From contig CM030365.1 in the NCBI GenBank assembly GCA_017893485.1, positions 47,362,458-47,426,457 of the forward strand: a stretch of 64,000 nucleotides of DNA, written 5' to 3'. The position numbers and the translations under genes were made by a program. The DNA comes from Hemerocallis citrina. Taxonomy: Eukaryota > Streptophyta > Magnoliopsida > Asparagales > Asphodelaceae. The notes beneath the pieces were generated by a model. It did not search any database. It was not told the DNA's origin and saw only the letters and a list, made by a program, of their open reading frames with translations. Below, in pieces: positions 34,684 through 47,112 of the stretch. The stretch's first letter is position 1, and each line of letters opens with the position of its first letter.

Positions 34684-35836
34684 CTGCAACAACTCCCAAA
34701 GCAGTCTCAGTATCCTGTGTGGTCAAGTTAAAGGCCTGACCACGACCCGCAGGAAGATTACCCCTAGGAGCGGCTCTCCTCTGATCAAAGATCTGCCTCT
34801 GCCGGGGAAGTGGTGGTCCACCTTGACCATGAACAAGTGCCCCCTGTGGAGCTGGAACCTCCAACTGGTGTCTGGAGCCTTGACTTAGGGCAATCACGGA
34901 CCATATGATCATTGCCTCTACACAGAAGGCACATGCGATTAGCTATCCTGCCATCTTGGCGCAAATTTCCAAACTTCTGGCAGTATGAACAAACCAATTG
35001 TGGCCTCTGATCAGCAGGTGGGTTTGGTAGTGCCCTAGCAGGAAGGGGTGGAACTGGCCTCCTAATAGGCCCCTCGCAGCAACAGGGTACGGGGCAGAAC
35101 GCTGAATAGCACGCTTCTTCATACTAGTCTGTTCCTGAATTCTTGCACCATCTAGGATATCATCATCAGAACAAAGTCGCAAGGTAGGAAGACGATCCTG
35201 GATCTCAATATCCAAGCCCAACAGGAAACAACGGCCTCTATCTTCGTCATTCGCCACCATGGAGGTAGCGAAACGACTTAGTCGGGTGAATTCTGCAGCG
35301 TAATCGTCAACGGTCCGACTCCCCTGAGTTAAAGAAACAAATTGTCGTTCCATCTCATTCTTGGGGACGTTAGGGAAGAACTTCATGAGGAAGCTCTCAG
35401 TGAAGGTCGTCCAGGGAATGGGTCACCCTAATCGTTCAGCCTCAGCTTGCCACTAGATGTGGGCAAGATCAACAAGTTGGATGCTCAAAACATCCACATG
35501 ATCAACATCTGCTATACGCGCTGCACTCAACAGTGGAGCAGTCCTGATAAGCAATTGCTCGGCTTCAAGTGGATCTTCAGTGCTCGAGAAATTGATTGGA
35601 TGGAGCCTCATGAAATCAGCCACATTACCAGGTCTCGGTGGAGGCAACACGAGGGTAGGCACAACGAGTTCTCTATTAGAAGCTTCGTAAGCCATTCTCA
35701 ACTGTTCATTATGTTCCCGTAGCATCCGTAACATCAGTTCATTGTACTCACGCTGCATTTGTATCATCTGTGCAATAGTGGGCTCATCAGACTGATCATC
35801 TTCAGCATGGGAAGATGAAGCACCTTTCCTAACCAC
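34684..35836 (-). pseudogene. gag: Gag of the right X unit
   Basis: From ATG at 35836: MVRKGASSSHAEDDQSDEP, a Met/Gln/Glu-rich helix, ADFMRLHPINFSSTEDPLEAE, then FPNVPKNEMERQFVSLTQG, FTRLSRFATSMV and a CCHC knuckle (CLLCRGNDHMVRDC, about 34890-34935). Two nonsense codons in HI-W and LG-P (35455, 35437) are identical to those in the left unit. They are G-to-A changes in TGG-like codons, typical of decay of methylated cytosine. The leader to the primer site is about 160 bp. Confidence 0.88.
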
Positions 35837-35995
35837 GGTCTCTGATCATGAGTTGGTTATCGATTATTCATGTGAGTACTGTATTGTGCATATTGTTGAG
35901 TCAAACCGATATAAGCCCAAATCTGATTATTATATTAATCAAAGCCAAACTTCCTTTCGTTAGTTACGTCTGACTCATATATTATCCAAACCAGG

Positions 35996-36007
35996 GCTCC
36001 AATACCA
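35996..36007 (-). other. Primer binding site of the right X unit (degenerate)
   Basis: The minus strand TGGTATTGGAGC differs from the Met tRNA complement at two places. It lies ten bases from the LTR end at 36018. Confidence 0.78.
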
Positions 36008-37548
36008 CTAAAAATCTTGTCACGTCCCGCTTTCCAAAAATACGGAATACGAGCACATGACATTGGCCCAGGGAACGACTAACGTTTATCCATAAAATAT
36101 TTATCCGGTCAACTCATCAATATAATCAAGACAGAACAATTGTGCAAGCAATAATAATAATCTCATGAACGATAATACTTGGAATGAAGCAATATGAAAT
36201 ATCCAAATACAATAAAGCAACATCTTGAAACAATAATAAAATCCGGGACATAAGCCTAATACAATAATAATCCAATCACAAATAGATAATAAGTTTCAAT
36301 ACATTAAGTTCATTAAAAATAACATTCAATTATAAAATAGTAGTTCTTTAAAAAGTTTGCTCTCCAATCTCAGCAGGAAATTCTCCTCCATTACCTGTGT
36401 ACAGCAAGTCATGGACAGCAAGTAGAGAAAGCAAAGAACATTGGAATAACGGTATAACAATGAATCAAAGGATCAATAGAAATCAATAACATGGGACAAT
36501 AATCAATAAACAATGTCACGATAATCGATGCAATGGTATAGACAATGATTCAATATTCGATAACAATATTCAATGGTATCAATAACACTTAAACAATATT
36601 TGGTATCAATAGGAACAGTGATGTACAATATGCAATGTCGATGTTGTGTCAATTCTTATGTCTATTAATCATTTAATCCTAACTAATGCATGTACTACGC
36701 CATCCCATACTACAGGTTTAATGCATACAATCAATTTCATTTAGACCGAGTGGTGAATTCTATAGATCATGTGTCGGTACAATAATCACTGATACGATAC
36801 AATATTGTTGCTCGATACATTACAATGATTCACTGATTCATTGATACGATACATTGATACGATTCATTGATGCAATACACTAAATATTGGGGTGTCGTAG
36901 TCAGCGCTCCACAATCAATCGATAAACAATGGCCGACACAGTCTCTATATTATTCACTACTCAAGTCATTCCCTTAAACCCCGGCTTAGTAATTATTTTA
37001 TCAATGCAACAATACAATATGCAATTATTGGTCATTTCGATGAACGATAATATCAATAGGGAAACAATAGGATGGTAGCATGAAGTAGGAAAATTAGAAT
37101 GATGACAATAACTCATTAGGATCATGCAATACAACATATATACATTAATTAATGCAGTATTACGATATAGGAATAATTAATCTATTAAAATCTGAAATAT
37201 AAAATTCTGGACAGCAAGAGTAGTCTGTGCAAAAAAACAGTTTCCCGCTGTTTCAGAACTCGATAGCTAAATCCGTTAGAAATTCTAGAAACTATACTTC
37301 CATACGATTACAACGCATATTTAAAGTTCAATATTCGACAACAGTAGCTAGGTCAATCACATTGTTCTTTTCAGATTTCATGTTCAGACAGAATTTCAAC
37401 ATCATGTTATTTTATTTTTACAATCAGCAAAAACTCAATAATAAATTCATTAAAAATATTTTCTAGACTCCTAAACATGTGAAGCAAAAATATGGAAATT
37501 TTCAAGGTAAAATTTTATCATTTGATCTGCCTTTTTTACTGTTTAATC

Positions 37549-39279
37549 TAGGGGTGGGCTTGGTACGGTACCGGACTTTTTTACATTGTACTATTACCAT
37601 ACCAACCTAGTACGGTTTGAAAATATGCAAACTGTTACCAACCAAAACGTTCGGTATACTGAAACTTCGGTATACCGACTACTTTGGTTGGTACGGTTTG
37701 GTATTGGTGTTATACCAAATATGACCCAACAAATACCTTAGCAAATATCAGTACCAATAAAAATAACAAGTTAAGAATATCTCTACTACTATAACCTACA
37801 TTTGCTTTCACTTCTACACCTGCATACTCTCACCTCAAATCAGTAAATCAAATACAGATAAACACTAACCTGCAGCCTCCTTCTGAGAGCACTCTTCAGG
37901 AAATGCTCCAGGCATTGGACCCTTCAGGAATATAGGAGGTGGACCACTAAAACAGGCCACCAATGCTGCTGCTATAGTAAGAATAATTATATTTCAGTTT
38001 CATGACAGCTAGCATTTAACATCATTATATTATTGCATGAAGAATTTGTATCAAATAAAAGATACCCACAAAACTCAAAGGAACGACTCGTAAAACAAGA
38101 CGAGGCTTTGGATTATTAAGAGACCAAGATATAGTCATACTCTAGTTCTTGCAAGAGAGAATAACACAACAATAGTTTTTCGCAAAGTTTAGAACCAAAG
38201 AATAAATGTAGACTAGAGTTTCTTTTAGGAATTATAGAACCACAAAAGCATTTTCAATCATAAGCATTAGAAAAATGATGTTTTCCTAAACTAGGCCAAA
38301 CCCAGCTCATGTTTAACTTTCTTCACTTTGTTTAGCTGATGTTTTCCTAAATATTTGTTGGAAGCTCCAATAACAATCATGGTTTCTGTGCTTTTATATC
38401 CCAAAGACTCTCAAAGCTCAATCAAAAGTTGCTAAAGTTTTAAAGTGCCATAAGAATCTGTATACAACAAAATAATAGATGGCTGCAATACAACACAATC
38501 GGAAACTTAGACAACACTTTCAAGAGTCTCTATTTCTCTGTTGTTCTCTTTTTAACGATACAACGTTTGCACCTAAATAATTTTTAAACAAAGGCTGAAT
38601 ATAGCAGAGAAAACATGTATATGATTTGATTAGTTCAGTAACGAATGAACAGGATGCTTAAACACCTTGACAAAATTGAGCAGAAAGGTTGATTAGTGGC
38701 ACCAGTACAGTGCATTCTGCAAAGGCAAATGTTTGTATGCAGAATGGAAATGACAAATACTGAGATCCAATTGAACTATGGTTAACAAGGTGGAAATAGT
38801 AATGGTTAGTACAAAAAAATGTTGTCTTTTATGAGTTATCAAGCAGTTGATATGCTCAAACTTAGATATTAAACACAAACTTACTGAAAGAAGAAATTGA
38901 AAGAACTTACAGTTACTGATGTATGGACTATGGAGTGAGAAAATAAGTTAAAATATGGAATATCTGATAAATAGTATCTAGGTACATATATATACATATT
39001 AGTAGATTTTGGAGAAGATAGAGTGTTGTATCGGAATTAGGTAGTAGATTTTGGGGAGTTGTAGAGTTGTAGCAGATTTTGGGGAAGATGGAGAATTTAT
39101 TCGATACGGTACGGTAAAATATCGACTGCACCATATATCCATACCAAAACCGAACCGGATTTTTCAACTCGGTACGGTTGTACCGTACCATACTTTTGGT
39201 AATCGAATTTCTTGGTACCAAATCGATTGGTTCAGTTGGAAAACTGGTTGGTTGGCTCCGATATGATTGGCCACCCCTA
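37549..39279. mobile_element. Non-autonomous hAT-type DNA transposon (1731 bp)
   Basis: The ends are TAGGGGTGG in inverted orientation (TAGGGGTGGGC on the left, GGCCACCCCTA on the right). They are flanked by an exact 8-bp duplication GTTTAATC (37541-37548, 39280-39287); the empty site is preserved in LTR b. Length of duplication and ends fit hAT. Subterminal GGTACGGTACCGG-type motifs cluster at both ends (37562-37700, 39105-39195), as expected of transposase binding sites. No transposase is encoded. The middle contains a probable captured exon (37870-37971). Confidence 0.93.
37870..37971 (-). pseudogene. Probable captured host exon inside the hAT element
   Basis: A 102-nt stretch on the minus strand is preceded by TTACTATAG (acceptor) and followed by GCTGCAG/GTTAGT (donor). 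Only one frame is open, reading AALVACFSGPPPIF and later GPMPGAFPEECSQ. It is GC-richer than its surroundings. I do not recognise the parent gene. Capture of gene pieces is known in plant hAT and MULE elements. AT-rich sequence at 38000-38930 may be captured intron or untranslated sequence; I see no further clear exon. Confidence 0.5.
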
Positions 39280-40822
39280 GTTTAATCATGCAAGATACAA
39301 GAATCTGAAAATTTGAAATTAAAAACACAGCTGTAGTAAATCGGGCATAACTGTTGCTACACAACTCATACTTTAGAAATTCAAGATGTTCTGGAAACTA
39401 GAAAGATAAGGCTACAATTCATATTTAGAAGGTTGTTTATTTTAAGATAATTTACTGGGTCAAAAATAGCAGTCAACATACAAGCCAGCAAGCAAGATAC
39501 AAGTTTTAGGGTATATTCATGAAAATAAATTAATTAAACATGATGGGTATCAATTCTATTAGTCGATAAACTTCTCAATCAGAATGAACGGTGTCAAAAC
39601 ATGATAATAAGATTAAGAATACATACATGCATCAATTTATCATCAATCAACCATCAATCGATCAAACAACATACAATCTAACAATTCCTTCTACAATAAT
39701 TTATTTGTGTGACAATTATATGAACAGCCCTATTCTCAATTCTATATGAATGCATGAAAGATTCATTCTTTAGAGTCAAAAGCAGCACGATGTCAAGTAA
39801 ATTGAGGTTAGCTCATGTAAACCCTCAATAGACCCAACGAAAGAGATGAACAATATATAATACGATAACAAAGAGATCTACTTGTAAGACTTTCAATAAA
39901 ACTTGAATTTGATTCACTTAACAATTCAAAAGGACAGTAACTTGCCTAAATAACGGTGATAACGAATACCAAGAATAACAGGATAAGGACCCCGAAGCAA
40001 CGAACCCACGAACTAGCAAATTAGCACGTGCAATATACGTGCAAAAGAAAAGAGTCAAAGTAGCAACAGTAGCAAGAAGAGAACTCAGCAATCTCAACAA
40101 TCAACAAAGAGATAGCAGCAGATAGCGGCAAGGTCAAGGGGCGGCAGCACTGGCGACCAGGTGCAGCTTCGACGGCAAGGTCGAGTGTCAGCGCTGTGGG
40201 CGGCACGAAGTGGTCGAAGAGGGATTGGGGTTTTTGGTTGACGAGCAGAAATAGGGAGGGATTGGGGTTTTGGTTGGGCGGCTATCAGGGCGTCGATAGG
40301 AGGGGCTGACGATCAGGGTGTCGCCGGAGGACGGGGTGGACGAAGGGGCACCGGAGAGATGGTCGGAGAAGGGGCTCAGTAATGGGTTAGGAGGTTTGGG
40401 CGGGAAACTGTGGTAGGGAAGAGAGGACGGCGAGGAGAGAGGAGAGAGAATAAGTGGCTAGGATTTCAAAATTATACAATTTTTAGGATTTGCAGAAGAG
40501 TTGTATTTATAGGGTACAATTAGGGTGCTGGATTAGCAGTTTAGGATCCAATAAAAGCAATTTTGGGTCAAGAATAAATGAAATTGGGTTGTACGGTTCA
40601 ATGAGAGATATATCTAAATCAATAGGGTTCAAATAAAAATATCGATAATTAATAAAAGAAATGAGGAACAGCAAGAATAGCTCAATCAACAACAACGAAG
40701 AATTTCATGAACGAATCTTAATTAAAATAATCAAGATGGAAGAAAATAGGGTATTTTATTCAATTACAAATAAAATTTTTACAAAAGGGGGGAAAATGAA
40801 AATAGAGGAAACGGTAGTTACA

Positions 40823-43187
40823 AAATCAGAATTTATATGAAAAGTAAAAGAAACTGTGTATATGAATGAAGATAAACATTAAAGAAAATGAGTTAAGAGT
40901 ATGTAAATGAAAATGAATTGTAAATGAAGTACGTCGTTGAATGAGAATGAAAAGAGAAGAAATTATATTATGTAAATGAGTATGTAAATGAGTATGAAAA
41001 GTAAAGAAATTGCGTTATGTGATTATATATGAAAAATAAAGAAATTGTGCTATGAGAATATCTATGAAAAAAGTAGAAATTATGTTATATGATTAAATTT
41101 GAAAAGTGAAGATGTGGGGTTATGTAAATGAGTATGAAAAGTGAAGGAAGTATGTGCGTAAATTAATATGAATAAAATGAACAAATTATATTATGGGAAT
41201 GAATACGTGAAGTAAAGAAAATGTATTATGCATTATACGAATGAAAAGTAAAGAAGTTGTATTATGAGAATGAAACGTATAGAAAAGCGTATTATGCAAT
41301 GAATAATAAAAATAAGTGGTATTATGTGATGAGAAGGGTTGATAAAATAAAACCTGATTTGAAATGAGTTTGATGAACCTTGGAATTGTGTCGAGGAACT
41401 ACTCGCCCGCTATTTCCATGCAAATTGTGGGAACTACCTGCCTTGGCACAACTCCCAGGGTGAATTTGTGGGTTGTTGATATGATAGTTGTATTGCGAGA
41501 TGGAAATAAAAAGTAAAGTAAATTGTAAGATGAAAATGAAAATAAAGTAAGGTAGTAACCAGGCTATCGACTTTGGATGTGATCTGATATTACCCATGTT
41601 CTACTTGGGGTATGGTGATTATTACCCAACTCTGTTTGGGGTGCGGTGTTATATTACCCAAGTTCTACTTGGGGTGCAGTGTTTATTATCCAAACTATGT
41701 TTGGGTTGCGGTGTATTACCAGATAAGAAGGAAAGTTAAAGTAAATTGTAATTTGAGATGTACATGAAAATGAAATTAATATATATTATCAATAAGAATG
41801 AGAAGTAACTTAAGTTGTACGATGAGATGAGGATGAATTATAAAGCCAAGTATATGATAAAATGAGAATGAGCATTAAATAAGCTGTATGATGAAATTAG
41901 AATGAAAAGAAGGTAAATTGTAATATAAAATGAGAATGAAGGCTAATGTATTACGAAATGTTATGAGATGTGTTATAAGACATGGATAAATGTAAGAATG
42001 GATGAACGTGATATTATAAGATTGAGTGAAGGTGATATTATGAAAATGAATGAACGTGATGATATGTGATGAAAATGAATGTGATATTATATGATTGAAA
42101 GAATGTGAAGTTATGCGATGAGAATAAATATGAATATGTTATGAGATTGAATGAGAGTGATATTATGCAACGAAAATGAATATAAATATAGTATGAGATT
42201 AAATAAATGAAATGTTATAAGATTGGATTAATGTGATGCTAAAAGATGTTAATGGATGTGAATAAAATCAAGCTTGAATGGCACAACTTCAAGGTAGGGT
42301 GAGTGAATATGGATTTGTAGATTGGTTGAAGATGCAAAGGATTACTTTTGTGCAAAATCACTCTTACTATGTTTATATGTTTAAATTTCAGTTTACATTT
42401 ATTACCCTTATGTTTGTAAGTTCTTTCAATTTTTGTCTTATCATTTATTTTATTTACTAACCTAGTAGATTATACTCATACCAGTTATGGCTGACCTCTA
42501 TTGTTTTCTGGAGTTAGGGGAGTCCCTCCCTGAGGATGGACGTCCCTAACTCCCTTACAGGTCTTAATTAGCAGCGAGGTGAGTTACCATAGTAGTTGAT
42601 GTGGTTTTGGTAGTTATACTTTCTCATAATAGAATGGGTTATATATATATGTACGTATTATATGTAGAAATGGGGGATAGTATGGTGTATTATTTTTTAT
42701 TATGGAAGATTATGTGTATAACTGTAAGGGATAATGATATATATATTGCTGTGATGAAGTATGAAAACCCTGTACCCACCTCATTGTGGAGTACTGTGTT
42801 CTGTGGTCGGTTTTTGAAATGTTTTTCTAAAGTTTTTCTAGAAATCTTATATGTTTTCAAAAGAAATTTTGGTTTTTAAATTGTATCTTGCTTGTTTTGA
42901 TGCATTATGCCCCCATACCCTTATATATTATTGTCTGTGTATTGTTGAATGAATTGGCCTGGGGAGGATTGGTATATATTAAAGGTTTTGATATTTATGT
43001 AATTGTTTGCAAAATTCTGTAAGGAATATTTGTAAAAGGGCTAATGTTTCATGGGAGACTCTGTCAAAATTTTAATTAAAATCTATGAATATTTTTCTAA
43101 GTATGAAATGGTGTAGATAAGTAATAGATTAAGTTAGAGAACATTTGAATAAGGAATAGTTAAAAAAAATAAAATTGAGGTGTCACA
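40823..43187 (+). repeat. Long LTR Z, right part (+)
   Basis: This continues the LTR begun at 18528. It repeats the Z' segment (CGCTATTTCCATG, 41380-41470 matching 9560-9690 reversed), then a hairpin group (41575-41715), long GA-rich AATGAAAATGA-type repeats (41750-42250), and ends GAGGTGTCACA at 43187. Short open frames such as 42601-42879 carry no recognisable domain. Confidence 0.82.
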
Positions 43188-43416
43188 GTTGGTATCAGAG
43201 CCTAGGTTAACTAGGAATGTCATGCTAATTCTAGTGATCTGTCATGTGTGTAAGAGTTCATTATCGCTAAGTAGGGAATGAGAAGTTTGTCTTATGCTTT
43301 GTGGGTGTTTTGCTAAGTATTGATTATATTATTGAATGATGCGATCCCTATTGGACTTTTGTCTGACTTTGGGGTTCATAGCTTGTGCATGTGCTTTGTA
43401 TCATGGTATTCTTATG
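43188..43416 (+). other. Primer site (43190-43201) and leader of the Z element
   Basis: TGGTATCAGAGC at 43190-43201 follows the LTR end, so Z was the 5' LTR of a full element. The next 215 bp are untranslated leader. The internal region is then lost or displaced by later insertions at 43417; no Z gag or pol is in the window. Confidence 0.85.
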
Positions 43417-43740
43417 TGTAACACCTATGACTCATTTTTGTATTTTATTTGTATTTAATTAAATTTCTAGTTATTTTATTTTATTTCTGATTGTATCTCT
43501 TTTCGTCCCTTTTGATTGTGTGTTGTTGTTCTCCTTGTGTATCATTTTTGCTTGATTCAGCCTTATATTCTCATTTGATTGATCTACAATTTGTTCTTGA
43601 ACTTTTTTATTGTCTAAACCTAATTCATGGCCTATTTGTCTCATATTGACTCTTTCTTCCTATTGGATACTACCAAGTTGACCCAAACCCGCTCTAATTC
43701 TATATAAACCCTCCTAATTACACCCTAAAACTAATTACCA
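43417..43740 (+). repeat. 5' fragment of a forward LTR (X/Y-like)
   Basis: It starts TGTAACACC and shows the layout of the X/Y LTR starts: T-rich U3, CCTATTGGATAC, CCCAAACCCG and a TATA box (CTATATAAACC, about 43692). Sequence like the rest of this LTR does not follow; a minus-strand LTR begins about 43740. The right edge is approximate. Confidence 0.5.
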
Positions 43741-46700
43741 AACATGAGGCTAGAGATATCCATAACCCCCAAAGCTACAGGGTTCAGCCATAACGTTGGA
43801 GTGATATTCAAAGGAAATACAAACTTAAATGGAAACATAAAGAATGAACTCATAAGTCAACAAGTGAAACATATTAATACAGTAATAACAGATGGAACAT
43901 GAAATAATAATAAATGAAGCATAAATCATCAAGTGAAGCTAGGCTAAGTGTCAAGTGTAAGAAAACAGAAAACAAGCATGCATAATACAAGTCAAGAAAA
44001 CACAAATGCACATGATGATTACTAATGCATACTTGTCGGATTCTATGCATCCCATTCTACATAGGTTCGGTGCAATCCCTTATCGTTCTCCACTTTATAG
44101 GGTTCAATCCCCTGCCATGCAATCCTATAATAGTGACAAAAGACAAGATTTAAAAATTTTGCGAATATTGGCTCCAGTCTCGGAATCCATCCGCCCGACC
44201 ATACAGAACCATCACCGCATAAACATCCCGCAAGCGTCGCTCTAGCCCGGAATACCAGAGATCCATCTCCCTTCTGCCTGACTATTCATAATCACGGAGT
44301 ACATCCGCCCGATCATATATATCACCAGAAATAATTAAGACATGTCTCCCCCGCATGACGAACAGTCCCGGAATACATCCGCCCGACTGTAACTATAATT
44401 TCGGAATACATCCGCCCGACTATATATAGAGTCCCCCCATTCACGTTTGCTTAAGTTTCATCACAACTCCAACTAGTGCTTGTCCTTATGTTTGTTTTCA
44501 TTAATTGAATCGCAGCCTCCCTAGAGTTTGTGTACCCTGCTGGACTTCACTAATTCAACCACAAGGCCCCACTGGCCAACATCCACAAAAATCTCATCTA
44601 CCGGCATGTTAGGGTCTCACTTAACCTCTAGAGTCTCACAACTCGAAATCCGCATCATTGTTTGTAGGGTTCTCATCACAACCCTAATTGTCAAATCAAA
44701 ACCCAACTAGGTTCAATAATACGAAATATTTTTCATTAGTCAACTTACAAAATTCCTTTAAAAAATCAACTTTTAAACATCACTCTCCATTTATTTGTAA
44801 AGTTCCATTAATTCAACTACAATTTTATTCGACCAAAACTGAAACAAATCTCTTAAAAGCTGAGAATTTCATCTACAAAATTTTAAATTTATTTACCACA
44901 ATCCATTATTTGAATGCACCGAAAATTAAAACTAGAATTTCACCAAAATCTAAAATTACACGTTTTTGTTCTTCAAAACAGTACACTTCAAAATCATTAT
45001 TAAATTCTGGAAAAATTCCACTAAGTCCAACACATATCAAGGAACTCGCCATAAAATTCTGGACTAAAATAAATTTATTTAAATGTTTCATATTTAACAA
45101 ATTCTGAGAACTATCTTTTATTAAAATTTGAAGGTTACATGATTTCGTTTTTCAAAACAGTACACTCTAAAATCATTATTAAATTCTAGAAAAAATACAT
45201 TTACGTCTAGCATATAACAGGGAACTCATCATAAAAATTTGAACTCAAATGAATTAATTTAAAGGGTTGATATTCAATAATTTCTGAAAACTATCTTTCA
45301 TCCAAAAATCTGAAAGTTATATGATTTCGTTCCACAAAACAGTACATTCTATAGTCGATATTAATTTCTGGAAAAAATCAATTTAAATTCAGCTCGTAAT
45401 AAGGAATTCACCATAAAAATTGAACTCAAATAAATTTATTCAAGGGGTTCATATCCAGCAAATTCTGAAAACTACATGTTATTTTAAAAATCTGGAACTA
45501 CGACAGTACAGTGGTAGAAATTGCATATTTCATAATCTATGAGTCGGATTGAGGATCCGTCAGATGTTATGGAAACTAGACAGAGTGAGTAAATTTTCTA
45601 TTTAATAAGTTTTAGGTAATATCATTAGTAACTATGTCGAAATCTCGTTCCAATCTGAAACAGGCAGCAGTCCAAAGCAAAACAACTTCGAAATCTCATC
45701 CAAACTCGATCAACCCACTTATATACATTTTTTTAAACCCCGAAACCTAACCCTAGGTTCTTAATACTTCAACATATGTTTTGGGGTGATTTTAATCCAT
45801 ATTTTCATACAAATTCAAACTTCAACCCACTATAAATTCACCAAAAACACAATGAAATATTTCATCAAAACTTCATCTCATAATCGGAATCAACATCTTC
45901 AGAAGCATGGAAAGAAAACCTAGCACATCAATCTATTCTACCATGGAAAGAAAACAAGGAAATTTGAATAACTACTCACCTTAATTCGAAGAAGTCCCAA
46001 GTTGAATGAAATAATAAAAAAGATTCAATCCTCCTCCTTGCGAAAATCAAAGATCCAAGCCACGAAAAACTCTAAGAAAATAATCTAAAAAAAATAAAGT
46101 TTGGGTTCACAACAGGGAATAGGCGGCTGGTGCCCCTATATAGGCCAAAATTTTGGGTTTTTAGGGTTTTACAAAGTTTACAAAAATACTCCTCAAGAAA
46201 AAAATATTTATTTACATATATCGATTCTTCCAATTATTTCTTAATCAAATCAATTTAAAATAAAATCAAATCAAATTTCCTAACTCTCCTAATTTTTCCA
46301 GCCAAAATGCACAGCCCAGAAAAACCAAAATTTGGAGTTTTTACTCCAAGTGGCAATTTTGCATATAAGTCATTCTCTTTGTAATATTTGCAAATAAGTC
46401 ATAAAATATTCATAAAAATCAAGAAAAATTACAATTATTATCTAAAAATAAATATTAGATTTTCCAAATAAAATTTCTGACTTTTACTCTCCATGAAGAA
46501 TATTTGCAATAAAGTCCCCAACAATCTCGAAATTGCGTAATTATATATTTATTCAATTAAATCAATAAAAACAAATAAAATATGCATATAATCCAATTCC
46601 TTAGAGCCTTCTACTGAGTAGCTCGCCCTAAATGCAACCAAATAATTTTAAAGTTCAGTTTTCACCCCTAAACAACCTTTTACAAAAAAAACTCATTTCT

Positions 46701-46947
46701 TTCAAAAATTTACAAAAGTAGTTTTCTTTATTTAGAAAAATCCCAAAAATTCAAATTTACCCAATAAAAAATAATAGAAGTTGTTCATCAACTCATAATA
46801 TTAAATTCACCTTTCAAAAATATTTGCACGTACTTTGCACATGTGAAAATGTCAATTTTACGAAAGTTCAAAATAATTAAATAAATTGATTAAAAAATTA
46901 TTTATTAATTAAAAATATTGTATTGAAAATTACGGGGTGTTATATCA
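43741..46947 (-). repeat. LTR U (gypsy-type), minus strand
   Basis: On the minus strand it starts TGATATAACACCCCG at 46947, just after a GGGGGGAG polypurine tract, so it is a 3' LTR. It has a TATA box (CCTATATAGG, 46135-46145), a leader, a splice donor AAG/GTGAGT (45979-45980) and a cluster of CGGAATACATCCGCCCGAC repeats (44175-44425). Its left end is uncertain because no clear TG is seen. Reading frames inside it are not supported as genes. Confidence 0.7.
44175..44425. repeat. CGGAATACATCCGCCCGACT repeats in LTR U
   Basis: Five imperfect copies of a GC-rich 20-mer (about 44177, 44250, 44295, 44371, 44402) lie in AT-rich surroundings. CGGA/TCCG within each unit can form a small stem. Confidence 0.75.
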
Positions 46948-47112
46948 CTCCCCCCTTAGAAAAGTTCTGCCCTCAGAACTACTCTAAGCAAAAGAAAACA
47001 AAATACAAAACTTACAAGACAGATTTGGAAAATTACGCTATCATTATTTTATAGTTAGATTTAATTACTAAGTAAAACAAAAATAACATCTAATTATAGA
47101 TCGAAGTAAAAG
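46948..47112 (-). other. Polypurine tract and 3' tail of the U element internal region
   Basis: The minus strand reads ...GTTCTGAGGGCAGAAC then AAGGGGGGAG before the LTR, the usual end of gypsy internal regions. Only about 165 bp remain before a Y-type LTR begins near 47113. Confidence 0.6.

Larger units (their letters stand above)
21093..40822 (-). mobile_element. Composite Ty3/gypsy family X: LTR-internal-LTR-internal-LTR
   Basis: Three LTRs of one family (21093-22003 truncated, 23883-26937 full, 36018-40822 full apart from a hAT insertion) flank two internal regions, all on the minus strand. The outer edges have AAATT (21088-21092) and AAATC (40823-40827), a 5-bp target duplication with one change, so it entered LTR Z as one unit. 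Both gag copies share two identical nonsense codons (positions near 23275-23295 and 35436-35456). The structure is best explained by unequal recombination between LTRs of one insertion, followed by deletion of most of the left unit. Confidence 0.85.
36018..40822 (-). repeat. Right LTR of family X, split by a hAT element
   Basis: Minus strand CGGTAGTTACA end at 40822 (TGTAACTACCG start) to GGGACGTGACA at 36018. Without the hAT element and its duplication it is about 3066 bp, matching LTR b. TATA is near 40505, the GC-rich leader is 40025-40450, and the splice donor TAG/GCAAGT is at 39945-39946. Both this leader and that of LTR b end a short reading frame in HVYCTC, which reflects recent shared ancestry rather than a shown gene. 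Confidence 0.9.

Noticed and set aside
44688..45107. 139-residue plus-strand frame
   Set aside because: It lies in LTR U on the antisense strand, is Lys/Asn/Phe-rich from AT-rich sequence, and has no domain.
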